DNA from: Solobacterium sp.
Lineage (GTDB): Bacteria; Bacillota_I; Bacilli_A; Erysipelotrichales; Erysipelotrichaceae
Assembly (NCBI GenBank): GCA_017469885.1
Contig: JAFUFO010000015.1
Location: 1 to 64,000, forward strand
Length of the DNA: 64,000 nt
Reading direction: 5' to 3'
Shown here: positions 50,689 to 59,756 of the stretch, one piece after another
How the letters are laid out: every line of letters begins with the position of its first letter
Position numbering within the stretch: the first letter of the stretch is position 1
Position numbers and translations under genes: made by a program
Notes under the pieces: generated by a model
The model's database searches: none
Seen by the model: only the letters and a program-made list of their open reading frames with translations
Told to the model about the DNA's origin: nothing

Positions 50689-50746
50689 AAACAGGGTGTG
50701 CCGGTATATCGGGACACCAATCATTTATGGATCACAAACTTTTCAG

Positions 50747-50775
50747 TTGAACAGTACAGGGTGTCGTGATAATAT
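50747..50775 (+). promoter_or_regulatory. pyrCp: Promoter of the pyr operon
   Basis: TTGAAC (50747-50752), 17 bp, TAATAT (50770-50775). Transcription would start near 50782, giving a leader of about 145 nucleotides ahead of pyrC. Confidence 0.65.
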
Positions 50776-50837
50776 ACTGAAGAAATCTTTAAATCGATAC
50801 GAGATATCGGCAAGATCGCACTGCTTCACCTATATAA

Positions 50838-50911
50838 AAAGAAACGCCCGCAAACGGCGCGTCTTTGAACGGATTGTGACATCGACCTTGCCGTTACGGT
50901 AAGGTTTTTTG
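50838..50911 (+). promoter_or_regulatory. Transcription attenuator in the pyr leader
   Basis: An intrinsic terminator, ACCTTGCCG TTA CGGTAAGGT with TTTTTT (50885-50910), lies 16 bp before pyrC. Its CCGTT (50891-50895) can alternatively pair with AACGG at 50868-50872, an antiterminator. A further hairpin (AAAGA..CGCC with GGCG..TCTTT, 50838-50866) precedes it. This is the layout of a pyrimidine-controlled attenuator. I do not see a convincing PyrR-binding consensus, so the sensing partner is open. Confidence 0.65.
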
Positions 50912-50926
50912 TTTCAGGAGGTACCT

Positions 50927-52087
50927 ATGGAACAGATGAAACAGAAAGTTATCCCGAATCAGTCAACAGAACAGCGTGCTGTTCGTCTTCCCGGTTTTTG
51001 CGATGTACATGTACATCTGCGAGAGCCGGGTTTTTCTTATAAAGAGACGATCAAAACCGGTTCACAGGCAGCTGCGCGGGGCGGCTACACGGCAGTCTGC
51101 ACGATGCCGAACCTGAACCCGGTGCCCGATTCGCTCGAGCATCTCAAGGTCCAGCAGGACATCATCGATGCGGATGCGGTCATTCACGTATATCCCTACG
51201 CCGCAATTACGGTAAAGGAAGAAGGAAAAGAGCTCGCGGATATGGAGGCGCTGGCTGATCATGTCATTGCCTTCTCCGATGACGGACATGGCGTGCAGTC
51301 AGACGAGATGATGGAAGAGGCCATGAAGCGGGCGAAGAAACTGAACAAGCTGATCGTCGCGCACTGCGAAGACAACCGCCTGTTAAAGGGCGGATACATC
51401 CATGACGGACGCTACGCAAAGGAACACGGTCACCGCGGCATCTGCTCGGAAAGCGAGTGGGGTCAGATCGCGCGTGATCTGGAGCTTGCGGAAAAGACCG
51501 GCTGCGGCTATCACGTATGCCATATCTCCACAAAGGAGAGTGTGGAAGTGATCCGCCAGGCAAAAGCCCGCGGCGTGGATGTGACCTGCGAGACCGCTCC
51601 GCACTATCTGTTATTGTGTGAGGACGACCTGCAGGAAGACGGTTGGTGGAAGATGAATCCGCCGCTGCGCTCGAAGGAAGACCATGATGCGCTGATCGAG
51701 GGTATCAAGGACGGAACGATCGATGTGATCGCGACCGACCATGCGCCCCACAGCGAAGAAGAAAAGAGCAGGGGTCTTGAAAAGAGCGCGTTTGGAATCG
51801 TCGGTATCGAAACGGCATTCCCGCTGCTCTACACCTACCTGGTAAAGCCGGGTGTGATCACCATGGAACGGCTGATGGAACTGCTGGTATATAAACCGAG
51901 AGAACGGTTCAACATTCCGCTTGGCGAAGAGGATTACTCCATCTGGGATCTTGAAGCGGAGACCGTGATCGATCCGAAGGACTTCCTGTCAAAGGGAAAG
52001 GCCACACCGTTTGCCGGATGGAAGGTAAACGGCATCTGCAGAAAAACAGTTATGAACGGCATCACCGTATACGAGGAGGGCAAGTAA
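50927..52087 (+). CDS. pyrC: Dihydroorotase
   Basis: A 386-residue class I dihydroorotase, forming dihydroorotate from carbamoyl aspartate. Zinc-site motifs are FCDVHVHLREPG, an AFSDDGHGVQ segment, LIVAHCEDN, CGYHVCHISTKESVE and VIATDHAPHSEEEK. The start at 50927 has AGGAGG 5-6 bp upstream. It is the first gene of the pyr operon and the nearest to the attenuator. The N-terminal extension MEQMKQKVIPNQSTEQRAVR is unusual compared with family members that begin at the second motif region. Confidence 0.94.
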   Translation: MEQMKQKVIPNQSTEQRAVRLPGFCDVHVHLREPGFSYKETIKTGSQAAARGGYTAVCTMPNLNPVPDSLEHLKVQQDIIDADAVIHVYPYAAITVKEEGKELADMEALADHVIAFSDDGHGVQSDEMMEEAMKRAKKLNKLIVAHCEDNRLLKGGYIHDGRYAKEHGHRGICSESEWGQIARDLELAEKTGCGYHVCHISTKESVEVIRQAKARGVDVTCETAPHYLLLCEDDLQEDGWWKMNPPLRSKEDHDALIEGIKDGTIDVIATDHAPHSEEEKSRGLEKSAFGIVGIETAFPLLYTYLVKPGVITMERLMELLVYKPRERFNIPLGEEDYSIWDLEAETVIDPKDFLSKGKATPFAGWKVNGICRKTVMNGITVYEEGK

Positions 52088-52088
52088 T

Positions 52089-55000
52089 ATGGCAAAACGT
52101 ACAGACCTTAAGAAGATTCTCATCATCGGCTCCGGACCGATCGTCATCGGTCAGGCAGCGGAATTCGACTATGCCGGCACCCAGGCGTGTCTTGCGCTGA
52201 AGGAGGAAGGCTATCAGGTCATTCTCTGCAACTCCAACCCGGCGACGATCATGACCGATACATCGATCGCGGACAAGGTATACATGGAGCCGCTGACACT
52301 GGAATATATCGCAAAGATCCTGCGCTATGAGCGCCCGGATGCGATCCTGCCGGGCATCGGCGGACAGACCGGTCTGAATCTCGCGATGCAGCTGGAGAAG
52401 AAGGGCATTCTGAAAGAGTGCGGTGTCGAACTGATCGGCACCAGCAGCCGCAGTATTGAACGTGCGGAAGACCGTGAGCTCTTCAAGGAAATGTGCCAGT
52501 CGATCGGCGAGCCGGTTATTCCTTCCGAGATCACCTACTCGATCGAAGAGGCAAAGAAGGCAGCGCTGGACATCGGTTACCCGGTCGTACTCCGTCCTGC
52601 ATTTACACTCGGCGGCACCGGCGGCGGCTTTGCGAACAATGAAGAGGAGCTCGTTGAAATCGGAAACAATGCCTTCAAGCTTTCCCCGGTTCATCAGGTT
52701 CTCGTTGAGAAGTCCGTCAAGGGATACAAGGAAATTGAATTTGAAGTCATGCGTGACTCCAATGACCATGCGATCACGATCTGCGGCATGGAGAACGTTG
52801 ATCCGGTCGGCGTGCATACCGGTGACAGTATCGTCGTTGCGCCGATCCTTTCGCTCAATGATCATGATCTGAAGATGCTGAATGACAGCGCAATCAAGAT
52901 CATCCGTGAGCTTCAGATCGCCGGCGGCTGTAACGTGCAGTTTGCGCTGAACCCGAATTCCAGCGAATACTATCTGATCGAAGTTAATCCGCGTGTATCG
53001 CGTTCCTCTGCGCTGGCTTCCAAGGCAAGCGGCTATCCGATCGCAAGGGTTACCGCTAAGATCGCAGTCGGCATGGCGCTTGAGGACATTCCGGTCGCAG
53101 GCGGAACCGCCGCGATCGAACCGTCGCTCGATTACCTTGTCGCAAAGTTCCCGCGCTTTCCGTTCGACAAGTTCCCGCTGGCACCGAATGTGCTCGGCAC
53201 CCAGATGAAGGCAACCGGCGAAGTCATGGGCATCGGCTCCACGCTGGAAGAATGCTTCCTGAAGTCGGTCCGTTCGCTTGAAACCGGTGTCTGCCACTTC
53301 CACATGGCAAAGTTTGACGAGATGCCGGATGAAGACATTCATGCATATCTGAAGGAATTCCGCGCCGACGGCATCTTTGCGGTGGCGGAATTGCTTCGCA
53401 GAGGTGAAAGCATCGAGTCGCTCTATAAGCTGACAATGATCACACCGCTCTTCCTTGAGACGCTGAAGAAGATCATCGACTTCGAGCAGACCCTGAAGGA
53501 AAACGTAAAGGATGTGAAGATCCTCCGTGAGGCAAAGATCATGGGCTTCTCCGACCGGGCAATTGCCCACCTCTGGGGATGCAGTGAGATCGATGTATAT
53601 CACATGCGCAAAGCGGAAAAGATCACCCCGGTATTCCGCATGGTCGATACGCTTCATACCGGAACGTACATTGCATATCTCTATTCCTCCTATACCGGAG
53701 AAAACGAGTCCCGTCTTTCTGACCGGAAGAAGGTAATCGTCATCGGCGCCGGTCCGATCCGTATCGGACAGGGTGTTGAGTTTGACTACTCCTCCGTCCA
53801 TGCAGTACAGACGATCCGCCGTGCCGGCTATGAGGCAATCATTATCAATAACAACCCGGAGACAGTTTCCACTGACTATACAACAGCGGACAAGCTCTAC
53901 TTTGAACCGCTGACCACGGAAGATGTCATGGAGATCATCGACTTCGAACAGCCGATCGGCGTCATCGCCTCCCTCGGCGGACAGACGGCGATCAACCTCG
54001 CAGAACCGCTCCGTGCCCGCGGCGTCAAGCTGATCGGAACTGACTGCGATGCGATCGAGCGTGCGGAAAACCGCGACAGCTTTGAAAAGGTCCTGCAGCG
54101 CCTGAACATCCCGCAGCCGCAGGGCAAGGCGGTCACCAACATCGAAGACGGTGTCGCGGCCGCAAAGGAAATCGGCTATCCGGTTCTCGTGCGTCCTTCC
54201 TTCGTCCTCGGCGGACGTGCCATGCAGATTGTCGCGGATGAAGAACATCTGCGCAGATATCTGCGTGACGCCGTTGAAATCGATGCGGACAAGCCGGTCC
54301 TCGTTGACCATTACATCCAGGGTAAGGAGCTCGAAGTTGACGCGATCTGCGACGGCATCGACGTTTTCGTGCCGGGCATTATGGAACTGGTAGAACGTAC
54401 CGGTATTCACTCCGGTGACTCGATCTCCGTCTATCCGACCTTCAGCGTTTCGGACAAGGTGAAGGGCATCATCCTGCAGTATGCAAAGAAGCTCGGTCTT
54501 GAGATCGGCATCGTCGGTCTCTACAACATCCAGTTCATCGTTGATGAAAATGAGGATGTCTATATCATCGAAGTCAATCCGCGTTCTTCCCGTACGGTAC
54601 CGTTCCTATCCAAGGCAACCGGTTACTCCCTTGCGGATATCGCAACGGAAGTGATCCTGGGCAAGAGCCTGAAGGAACAGGGCATCTTCTGCCTGTATCC
54701 GGAAGAGAAGAAGCGCCACTACGTCAAGGTTCCGGTCTTCTCCTTCAACAAGATCAAAGGTCTTGACGCATATCTCTCGCCGGAGATGAAGTCCACCGGT
54801 GAAGCGATCGGCTATGACGACAAGCTCAACCGCGCGCTGTTCAAAGCCCTGCAGGCAAGCGGCACCCGCCTGCAGAATTACGGAACCGTATTCGTGACCG
54901 TCGCCAAGAAGGACAAGGAAGAGGCGCTCCCGCTGGTCCGCCGTTTCTACAACCTTGGCTTCAACATTCAGGCAACTCCGGGAACCGCAGAGTTCCTGAA

Positions 55001-55262
55001 GGAAAACGGCATCCGCACGCATGTCCTGCAGAAGATCAAGGAAGGCAGCGACGATATCCCCAACGCGATCCGTCAGGGACATCTTGCCTATGTGATCAAT
55101 ACCCAGGATCCGGGATCCATGTCCACCGCAAGTGACGGTGCAAAGATCCGTACGCTGGCAACGGAAAACAATGTGACGATCTTCACCTCGCTGGATACCG
55201 TATCCGTACTGCTGGATGTTCTTGAGGAGACCACACTGACGATCTCGACGATCGATGCGTGA
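52089..55262 (+). CDS. carB: Carbamoyl phosphate synthase large subunit
   Basis: A 1057-residue CarB, making carbamoyl phosphate from bicarbonate, ammonia and two ATP. Two homologous ATP-grasp halves are evident: IGSGPIVIGQAAEFDYAGTQ at the start and IGAGPIRIGQGVEFDYSSVH near residue 556, plus VLRPAFTLGGTGGGFANNEE and VLVRPSFVLGGRAMQIV. The C-terminal allosteric MGS-like domain ends SDGAKIRTLATENNVTI. Length is standard. It follows pyrC with one base between them. The small glutaminase subunit carA is not next to it or anywhere in the window, so it must be encoded elsewhere. Confidence 0.96.
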   Translation: MAKRTDLKKILIIGSGPIVIGQAAEFDYAGTQACLALKEEGYQVILCNSNPATIMTDTSIADKVYMEPLTLEYIAKILRYERPDAILPGIGGQTGLNLAMQLEKKGILKECGVELIGTSSRSIERAEDRELFKEMCQSIGEPVIPSEITYSIEEAKKAALDIGYPVVLRPAFTLGGTGGGFANNEEELVEIGNNAFKLSPVHQVLVEKSVKGYKEIEFEVMRDSNDHAITICGMENVDPVGVHTGDSIVVAPILSLNDHDLKMLNDSAIKIIRELQIAGGCNVQFALNPNSSEYYLIEVNPRVSRSSALASKASGYPIARVTAKIAVGMALEDIPVAGGTAAIEPSLDYLVAKFPRFPFDKFPLAPNVLGTQMKATGEVMGIGSTLEECFLKSVRSLETGVCHFHMAKFDEMPDEDIHAYLKEFRADGIFAVAELLRRGESIESLYKLTMITPLFLETLKKIIDFEQTLKENVKDVKILREAKIMGFSDRAIAHLWGCSEIDVYHMRKAEKITPVFRMVDTLHTGTYIAYLYSSYTGENESRLSDRKKVIVIGAGPIRIGQGVEFDYSSVHAVQTIRRAGYEAIIINNNPETVSTDYTTADKLYFEPLTTEDVMEIIDFEQPIGVIASLGGQTAINLAEPLRARGVKLIGTDCDAIERAENRDSFEKVLQRLNIPQPQGKAVTNIEDGVAAAKEIGYPVLVRPSFVLGGRAMQIVADEEHLRRYLRDAVEIDADKPVLVDHYIQGKELEVDAICDGIDVFVPGIMELVERTGIHSGDSISVYPTFSVSDKVKGIILQYAKKLGLEIGIVGLYNIQFIVDENEDVYIIEVNPRSSRTVPFLSKATGYSLADIATEVILGKSLKEQGIFCLYPEEKKRHYVKVPVFSFNKIKGLDAYLSPEMKSTGEAIGYDDKLNRALFKALQASGTRLQNYGTVFVTVAKKDKEEALPLVRRFYNLGFNIQATPGTAEFLKENGIRTHVLQKIKEGSDDIPNAIRQGHLAYVINTQDPGSMSTASDGAKIRTLATENNVTIFTSLDTVSVLLDVLEETTLTISTIDA

Positions 55263-55267
55263 TAACC

Positions 55268-56002
55268 ATGAAACAGAGTTTACTGACTGTTATTTCCAAC
55301 AGCGCTCTTACATCCAATGTGTATGAGCTCAAACTGTCCGGCATTGAAGGGATGAACATCCGTCCCGGACAGTTCGTTAACGTGAAAACCGACGGAAACT
55401 ATCTGCGCCGTCCGATTTCGGTATGCGATGCGGAAGGAGATATTCTGACGCTGGTGTATCGTGTTGCCGGGGCAGGTACAGCAGAGATGAGCACCTGGCA
55501 GGTCGGAAAGAAAGCCGATGTTCTGACGGAACTTGGAAACGGCTATGATCTTTCCGCTGCCGGAGACCATCCGGTTCTGATCGGAGGCGGTGTCGGCATT
55601 CCGCCGCTGTACTATCTGGCAAAGGAACTGAAGAAACAGGGGAAAACGGTTTCCGCAGTCCTTGGCTTCAATACCGCATCCGAACGGTTCTACGAGGAAG
55701 CGTTTCGCGAAGTATGCGATGATGTATGTGTAACGACGGCCGACGGCTCGTACGGCATCAAAGGATTTGTGACGGATGCGCTGCCGCAGAATCCGACATG
55801 TTCGTACGCCTGCGGACCGACGCCGATGATGAAGGCGCTGTACCGCAGCCTTGCATGTGACGGACAGTTCAGTCTGGAGGAGCGCATGGGATGCGGCTTC
55901 GGCGCATGCATGGGCTGTTCGATTCAGACAAAGTCCGGCAATAAGCGTGTCTGCAAGGACGGTCCGGTATTCCGGAAGGAGGATCTCTTATGGGAAGACT
56001 GA
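55268..56002 (+). CDS. pyrK: Dihydroorotate dehydrogenase electron transfer subunit
   Basis: About 244 residues from the ATG at 55268; a GTG at 55259 overlapping carB is possible, and neither has a clear ribosome binding site. PyrK passes electrons from dihydroorotate (via PyrD) to NAD+. It shows the FAD-binding motif YLRRPISVCDAEGDIL, the NAD-binding GGGVGIPPLYYLAKEL, the ACGPTPMMKALYR block and the [2Fe-2S] ligands in CGFGACMGCSIQ with a final KRVCKDGPVF. Overlap with pyrD (13 bp) matches their obligate heterotetramer. Confidence 0.93.
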   Translation: MKQSLLTVISNSALTSNVYELKLSGIEGMNIRPGQFVNVKTDGNYLRRPISVCDAEGDILTLVYRVAGAGTAEMSTWQVGKKADVLTELGNGYDLSAAGDHPVLIGGGVGIPPLYYLAKELKKQGKTVSAVLGFNTASERFYEEAFREVCDDVCVTTADGSYGIKGFVTDALPQNPTCSYACGPTPMMKALYRSLACDGQFSLEERMGCGFGACMGCSIQTKSGNKRVCKDGPVFRKEDLLWED

Positions 56003-56898
56003 GTGTTGAACTGTGCGGGATCGAACTGGACAACCCGGTTATTCCGGCTTCCGGAACGTTTGGCTTTGGCTATGAGTTTGCGGAGCTGTATGACATCAAC
56101 TGTCTTGGAACGTTCTCGTTCAAGGGAACGACAAAAGATCCCCGCTTCGGCAATCCGACCCCGCGCATCGCAGAGTGCTCTATGGGCATGTTAAATGCGG
56201 TAGGTCTGCAGAACCCGGGCGTTGAGGCAGTCATTAACGAAGAACTTCCGAAACTGAAGCCGGTATTCCATAAACCGGTGATGGCAAATATCAGCGGCTT
56301 CTCCGTGGACGATTATGTCTATACCGCAAAGAAGCTGGACGCGGAAGATCAGGTCGGCTGGCTGGAGATCAACATCAGCTGTCCGAATGTGCACGGCGGA
56401 GGAATGAGCTTCGGCACAGATCCCGATGCGGCATATGAAGTGATCCATGCGGTGCGTCAGGTGACGAAAAAACCGCTGATCGCAAAGCTTTCGCCGAATG
56501 TTACAGACATCACAGCCATCGCAAAGGCATGCGAGAATGCAGGCGCAGATGCGGTGAGCCTAATCAATACGCTGCTTGGCATGCGCATTGATCTGAAGAC
56601 AAAAAAACCGGTTCTGGCAAATACAACCGGCGGACTGTCCGGACCGGCGGTATTCCCGGTTGCGGTCCGTATGGTATATCAGGTTCATAAGGCAGTCTCC
56701 ATTCCGGTCATCGGAATGGGCGGTGTCTCGAGCGCACAGGACGTGATCGAGATGATGATGGCCGGCGCTACCGCAGTGGAGATCGGCGCCGCCAATCTTG
56801 TTGATCCGTTTGCCTGCCCGAAGATCATTGAAGAGCTGCCGGCGGTAATGGACAGATGCGGCATTGAAAATCTCACCGATATCATCGGTATTGCATAA
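55990..56898 (+). CDS. pyrD: Dihydroorotate dehydrogenase, NAD-type catalytic subunit (class 1B)
   Basis: A 302-residue PyrDB. It has the NPVIPASGTFGFGYEF opening, VGLQNPGVEAVI, the NISCPNVHGGGMSFG motif with the class 1 catalytic Cys, AKLSPNVTDITAIA and the FMN-phosphate site GMGGVSSAQDVIEMMMAGAT. The paired PyrK confirms class 1B rather than fumarate-dependent 1A or membrane class 2. AAGGAGG inside pyrK provides the ribosome binding site. Confidence 0.96.
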   Translation: MGRLSVELCGIELDNPVIPASGTFGFGYEFAELYDINCLGTFSFKGTTKDPRFGNPTPRIAECSMGMLNAVGLQNPGVEAVINEELPKLKPVFHKPVMANISGFSVDDYVYTAKKLDAEDQVGWLEINISCPNVHGGGMSFGTDPDAAYEVIHAVRQVTKKPLIAKLSPNVTDITAIAKACENAGADAVSLINTLLGMRIDLKTKKPVLANTTGGLSGPAVFPVAVRMVYQVHKAVSIPVIGMGGVSSAQDVIEMMMAGATAVEIGAANLVDPFACPKIIEELPAVMDRCGIENLTDIIGIA

Positions 56899-56913
56899 CA
56901 GGAGGATAACGTT

Positions 56914-57615
56914 ATGGCAAAAGATGTAATCATTGCCTGCGATTTTGCGGGCGAAGCAGAGACACTGAAGTTTCTTGATCAGTTTACAGAGGAGCGTCCG
57001 TTTGTAAAGATCGGCATGGAGCTGTTCTATTCGGCAGGACCTTCCATCGTAAAGAAGATCAAGGAGCGCGGACATCCGATCTTCCTTGATCTCAAACTCC
57101 ATGACATTCCCAATACCGTAAAGAAGACCATGGCAGTGCTTTCGTCCCTGGATGTGGATATCTGCAATCTCCACGCCTCCGGCACAACGCCGATGATGAA
57201 GGCTGCGCTGGAAGGTCTCACAAGACCGGACGGCACACGTCCGCTGCTCATTGCGGTAACCCAGCTTACCTCAACCGACCAGGAAGCGCTGGAAAACGAT
57301 CTGCTCATTCACGAGCCGATCGATAAAGTGGTCATGCATTATGCCCTGACCGCAAAGAATGCGGGACTTGACGGCGTGGTATGTTCGCCGCTGGAAGCCG
57401 CAAAGGTTCATGAAGTATGCGGTGAATCATTCCTGACGGTAACACCGGGCGTGCGTTTCGCCGACAGTAAGGCGGATGATCAGAAACGTGTCATGACACC
57501 GGAGAAGGCAAGGGAAGCCGGCTCCGACTACATTGTGGTCGGACGTCCGATCACCCAGGCGCCTGACCCCGTTGCGGCATACCGCAGATGTGTAAAGGAA
57601 TTTCTCGGAAAGTAA
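56914..57615 (+). CDS. pyrF: Orotidine 5'-phosphate decarboxylase
   Basis: A 233-residue PyrF converting OMP to UMP. The catalytic Asp-Lys-Asp cluster is in IFLDLKLHDIPNT. IIACDFAGEAETLKFLDQF at the start and VTPGVRFADSKADDQKRVMT, then GSDYIVVGRPITQA, complete the phosphate site. AGGAGG is 8-9 bp before the ATG. It is a standard group I enzyme. The order pyrD-pyrF-pyrE follows the reaction order of the final steps. Confidence 0.96.
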   Translation: MAKDVIIACDFAGEAETLKFLDQFTEERPFVKIGMELFYSAGPSIVKKIKERGHPIFLDLKLHDIPNTVKKTMAVLSSLDVDICNLHASGTTPMMKAALEGLTRPDGTRPLLIAVTQLTSTDQEALENDLLIHEPIDKVVMHYALTAKNAGLDGVVCSPLEAAKVHEVCGESFLTVTPGVRFADSKADDQKRVMTPEKAREAGSDYIVVGRPITQAPDPVAAYRRCVKEFLGK

Positions 57616-57632
57616 TAAGGAGGACTAACCAT

Positions 57633-58271
57633 ATGGAACTGAATCAGAAAATTGCGGAAGATCTTCTGAAAATCAAGGCAGTATTCTTCCGTCCGGATGA
57701 ACCGTTCATCTGGGCAAGCGGAATCAAGAGTCCGGTCTACTGCGACAACCGTCTGACTCTGACGGCACCGGAAGTAAGAACGGATGTGGAAACCGGTCTT
57801 GCGGAGCTGATCCGCACCTACTATCCGGAAGCGGAAGTTCTGATGGGAACCTCCACGGCAGGTATCGCCCACGCCGCAATCACGGCGCATCTGATGGGAC
57901 TGCCGATGGGTTATGTCCGTGGCGGAAACAAGGACCACGGCCGGAAGAACCAGATCGAGGGAAAACTCGAGGCAGGACAGAAAGTCGTTGTTGTGGAGGA
58001 TCTGATCTCCACCGGCGGAAGCGTCATTGAAGTCGTCAATGTGCTCCGTGAGGCAGGCGCGGAAGTGCTCGGTGTCGTATCGATTTTCACCTACGGCATG
58101 GAAAAGGGTAAGCAGCGTCTGGCAGACGCAAATGTCATCAACCACTCCCTGACCGACTTTGACTGCATCGCGGAAGTTGCGGCGAAGACCGGTTATATCA
58201 GCGAGGCGGATATAAAGCGTCTGATCGCGTTCCGCAACAACCCGTCCGATGAGTCGTGGATCGCATTATGA
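57633..58271 (+). CDS. pyrE: Orotate phosphoribosyltransferase
   Basis: About 212 residues from 57633, chosen because AAGGAGG precedes it; an in-frame ATG at 57588 is inside pyrF. It joins orotate and PRPP to make OMP. The PRPP motif [18 protein letters not shown] is clear, as are [16 protein letters not shown] and the flexible loop [14 protein letters not shown]. The stop overlaps the pyrB start. Confidence 0.95.
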   Translation: MELNQKIAEDLLKIKAVFFRPDEPFIWASGIKSPVYCDNRLTLTAPEVRTDVETGLAELIRTYYPEAEVLMGTSTAGIAHAAITAHLMGLPMGYVRGGNKDHGRKNQIEGKLEAGQKVVVVEDLISTGGSVIEVVNVLREAGAEVLGVVSIFTYGMEKGKQRLADANVINHSLTDFDCIAEVAAKTGYISEADIKRLIAFRNNPSDESWIAL

Positions 58272-59191
58272 GAAGCGTCATCGATGTGCTCGATCTCAGC
58301 GTTGAGGAGATCGATGAACTGATTGAAACGGCAGAGGACATCATTGCCGATCCGGACAAATACGCGCATGTATGTGACCGGAAGAAACTGGCAACCCTGT
58401 TCTTTGAGCCGTCCACCCGGACAAGAATGAGTTTTGAGGCGGCGATGTATGAACTCGGCGGACATGTCATTTCCATGTCCGAGGCAAATTCCTCCAGCGC
58501 CGCAAAGGGAGAGTCTGTCGCGGATACGGTAAAGACGGTATCCAACTATGTGGATATCATTGCGATGCGCCATCCCAAGGAGGGCGCTGCGCTTGTCGCC
58601 GCAAACAATGCGTCGATTCCGGTCATCAATGCCGGAGACGGCGGACACTGCCATCCGACGCAGACCCTGGCTGATCTGCTTACGATCCACCGGGAGAAGA
58701 AGCACTTCGACAACCTGACGATCGGCTTCTGCGGCGACCTGAAGTTCGGCCGTACCGTGCATTCGCTCTGCGGGGCGATGGCACGCTATCCGGGATCGAA
58801 GTTTGTGCTGATTTCACCGGAAGAGCTGAAGCTTCCAAGCTATGTGAAGCGGAATGTGCTGGACCCGGCAGGCATCCAGTACACCCAGACCACGGATCTT
58901 GAAGATTCCATGGAGAATCTCGACATCCTGTATATGACCCGTGTGCAGCGGGAGCGCTTCTTCAATGAGGAAGACTACCTGCGTCTCAAGGACCGTTACA
59001 TCCTGACGGCAGAGAAGATGAAGAAGGCACCGGAAAGCATGATCGTCATGCATCCGCTGCCGAGAGTCAACGAAATCTCTGTTGCGGTGGATGATGATCC
59101 GCGGGCATGTTACTTCAAGCAGGTGCTCAACGGCAAATACATGCGCATGGCACTGATCATGAAGCTTCTGAAGGAGGCAGGCAGACTATGA
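58268..59191 (+). CDS. pyrB: Aspartate carbamoyltransferase catalytic subunit
   Basis: About 307 residues from the ATG at 58268, which overlaps the pyrE stop (ATGA). The carbamoyl-phosphate site [15 protein letters not shown] and [12 protein letters not shown] with NAGDGG are canonical, as is [12 protein letters not shown] near the C-terminus. Its stop overlaps pyrI, so a PyrBI dodecamer with allosteric control is expected. Confidence 0.95.
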   Translation: MRSVIDVLDLSVEEIDELIETAEDIIADPDKYAHVCDRKKLATLFFEPSTRTRMSFEAAMYELGGHVISMSEANSSSAAKGESVADTVKTVSNYVDIIAMRHPKEGAALVAANNASIPVINAGDGGHCHPTQTLADLLTIHREKKHFDNLTIGFCGDLKFGRTVHSLCGAMARYPGSKFVLISPEELKLPSYVKRNVLDPAGIQYTQTTDLEDSMENLDILYMTRVQRERFFNEEDYLRLKDRYILTAEKMKKAPESMIVMHPLPRVNEISVAVDDDPRACYFKQVLNGKYMRMALIMKLLKEAGRL

Positions 59192-59595
59192 ATATCGACA
59201 GTATCCGAAACGGCATTGTCATCGACCACATCTCTGCCGGCAAGGGCATGAAACTGGTCAGCCTGCTGGAGCTGGACCGCGATGATGTGTCGGTCGCGAT
59301 CATCAAGAACGTGCACAGCCAGAAGATGGGCAAGAAGGACATCATCAAGATCGATGCGGATATTCCGGTCAATCTGGATGTCATCGGCTATGTGGATCCT
59401 GATGCGACGGTCAATGTGATCAAGGACGGCGTGCTGGTGGAAAAGAAGACCATCGAGCGGCCGAAGATCCTGACCGGCGTCATCCGCTGCAAAAATCCCC
59501 GCTGCATCACCACAACCGAGCAGGAGCTGAAACATGTCTTCTGCCTGCGGGATGACGGCTACCGCTGCATGTACTGCGAAACCAAAGCAGAATAA
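59188..59595 (+). CDS. pyrI: Aspartate carbamoyltransferase regulatory subunit
   Basis: About 135 residues from 59188 (AAGGAGGC upstream), a short PyrI. It has [37 protein letters not shown] and the zinc site CKNPRC with CMYC (four Cys). Bacillus-type bacteria lack PyrI, so its presence gives nucleotide feedback (CTP/ATP) to the first committed step. It is the last gene of the pyr operon and is followed by a terminator. Confidence 0.95.
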   Translation: MNIDSIRNGIVIDHISAGKGMKLVSLLELDRDDVSVAIIKNVHSQKMGKKDIIKIDADIPVNLDVIGYVDPDATVNVIKDGVLVEKKTIERPKILTGVIRCKNPRCITTTEQELKHVFCLRDDGYRCMYCETKAE

Positions 59596-59602
59596 CGAAT
59601 GT

Positions 59603-59644
59603 AAACAGATTACGGACGGAACAGTCGGTAATCTGTTTTTTCTT
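59603..59644 (+). terminator. Terminator of the pyr operon
   Basis: AAACAGATTAC and GTAATCTGTTT form an 11-bp stem with a 14-base loop followed by further T residues. Confidence 0.9.
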
Positions 59645-59664
59645 TACCCTGTTGGGTTTTCTGA

Positions 59665-59715
59665 AACGGAATTATCGAATTCCGTTACAAAAGGGGGAAG
59701 GTTCATTGTTATAAT
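59665..59715 (+). promoter_or_regulatory. Palindromic operator and promoter of the CooC-dehydratase operon
   Basis: A 22-bp perfect palindrome at 59665-59686 (AACGGAATT, ATCG, AATTCCGTT) ends one base before the expected -35 window. TATAAT (59710-59715) is the -10, 42 bp before the first ATG; no good -35 is present, which suggests an activated promoter. The palindrome is a likely regulator site. Confidence 0.6.
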
Positions 59716-59756
59716 GTTTTCAGCTATAGATTCAACAGAAAGGTAACCTATACATA

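Noticed and set aside
50838-50911. Leader read as a PyrR-binding RNA
   Set aside because: The terminator and competing pairing are good, but the loop does not show the known PyrR consensus, so only a generic attenuator is claimed.
52062-54410. A 782-codon open frame on the minus strand opposite carB
   Set aside because: carB on the plus strand has full family motifs; the antisense frame has odd composition (Asp, Arg and His rich) and no recognisable motif or ribosome binding site. It arises from codon bias.
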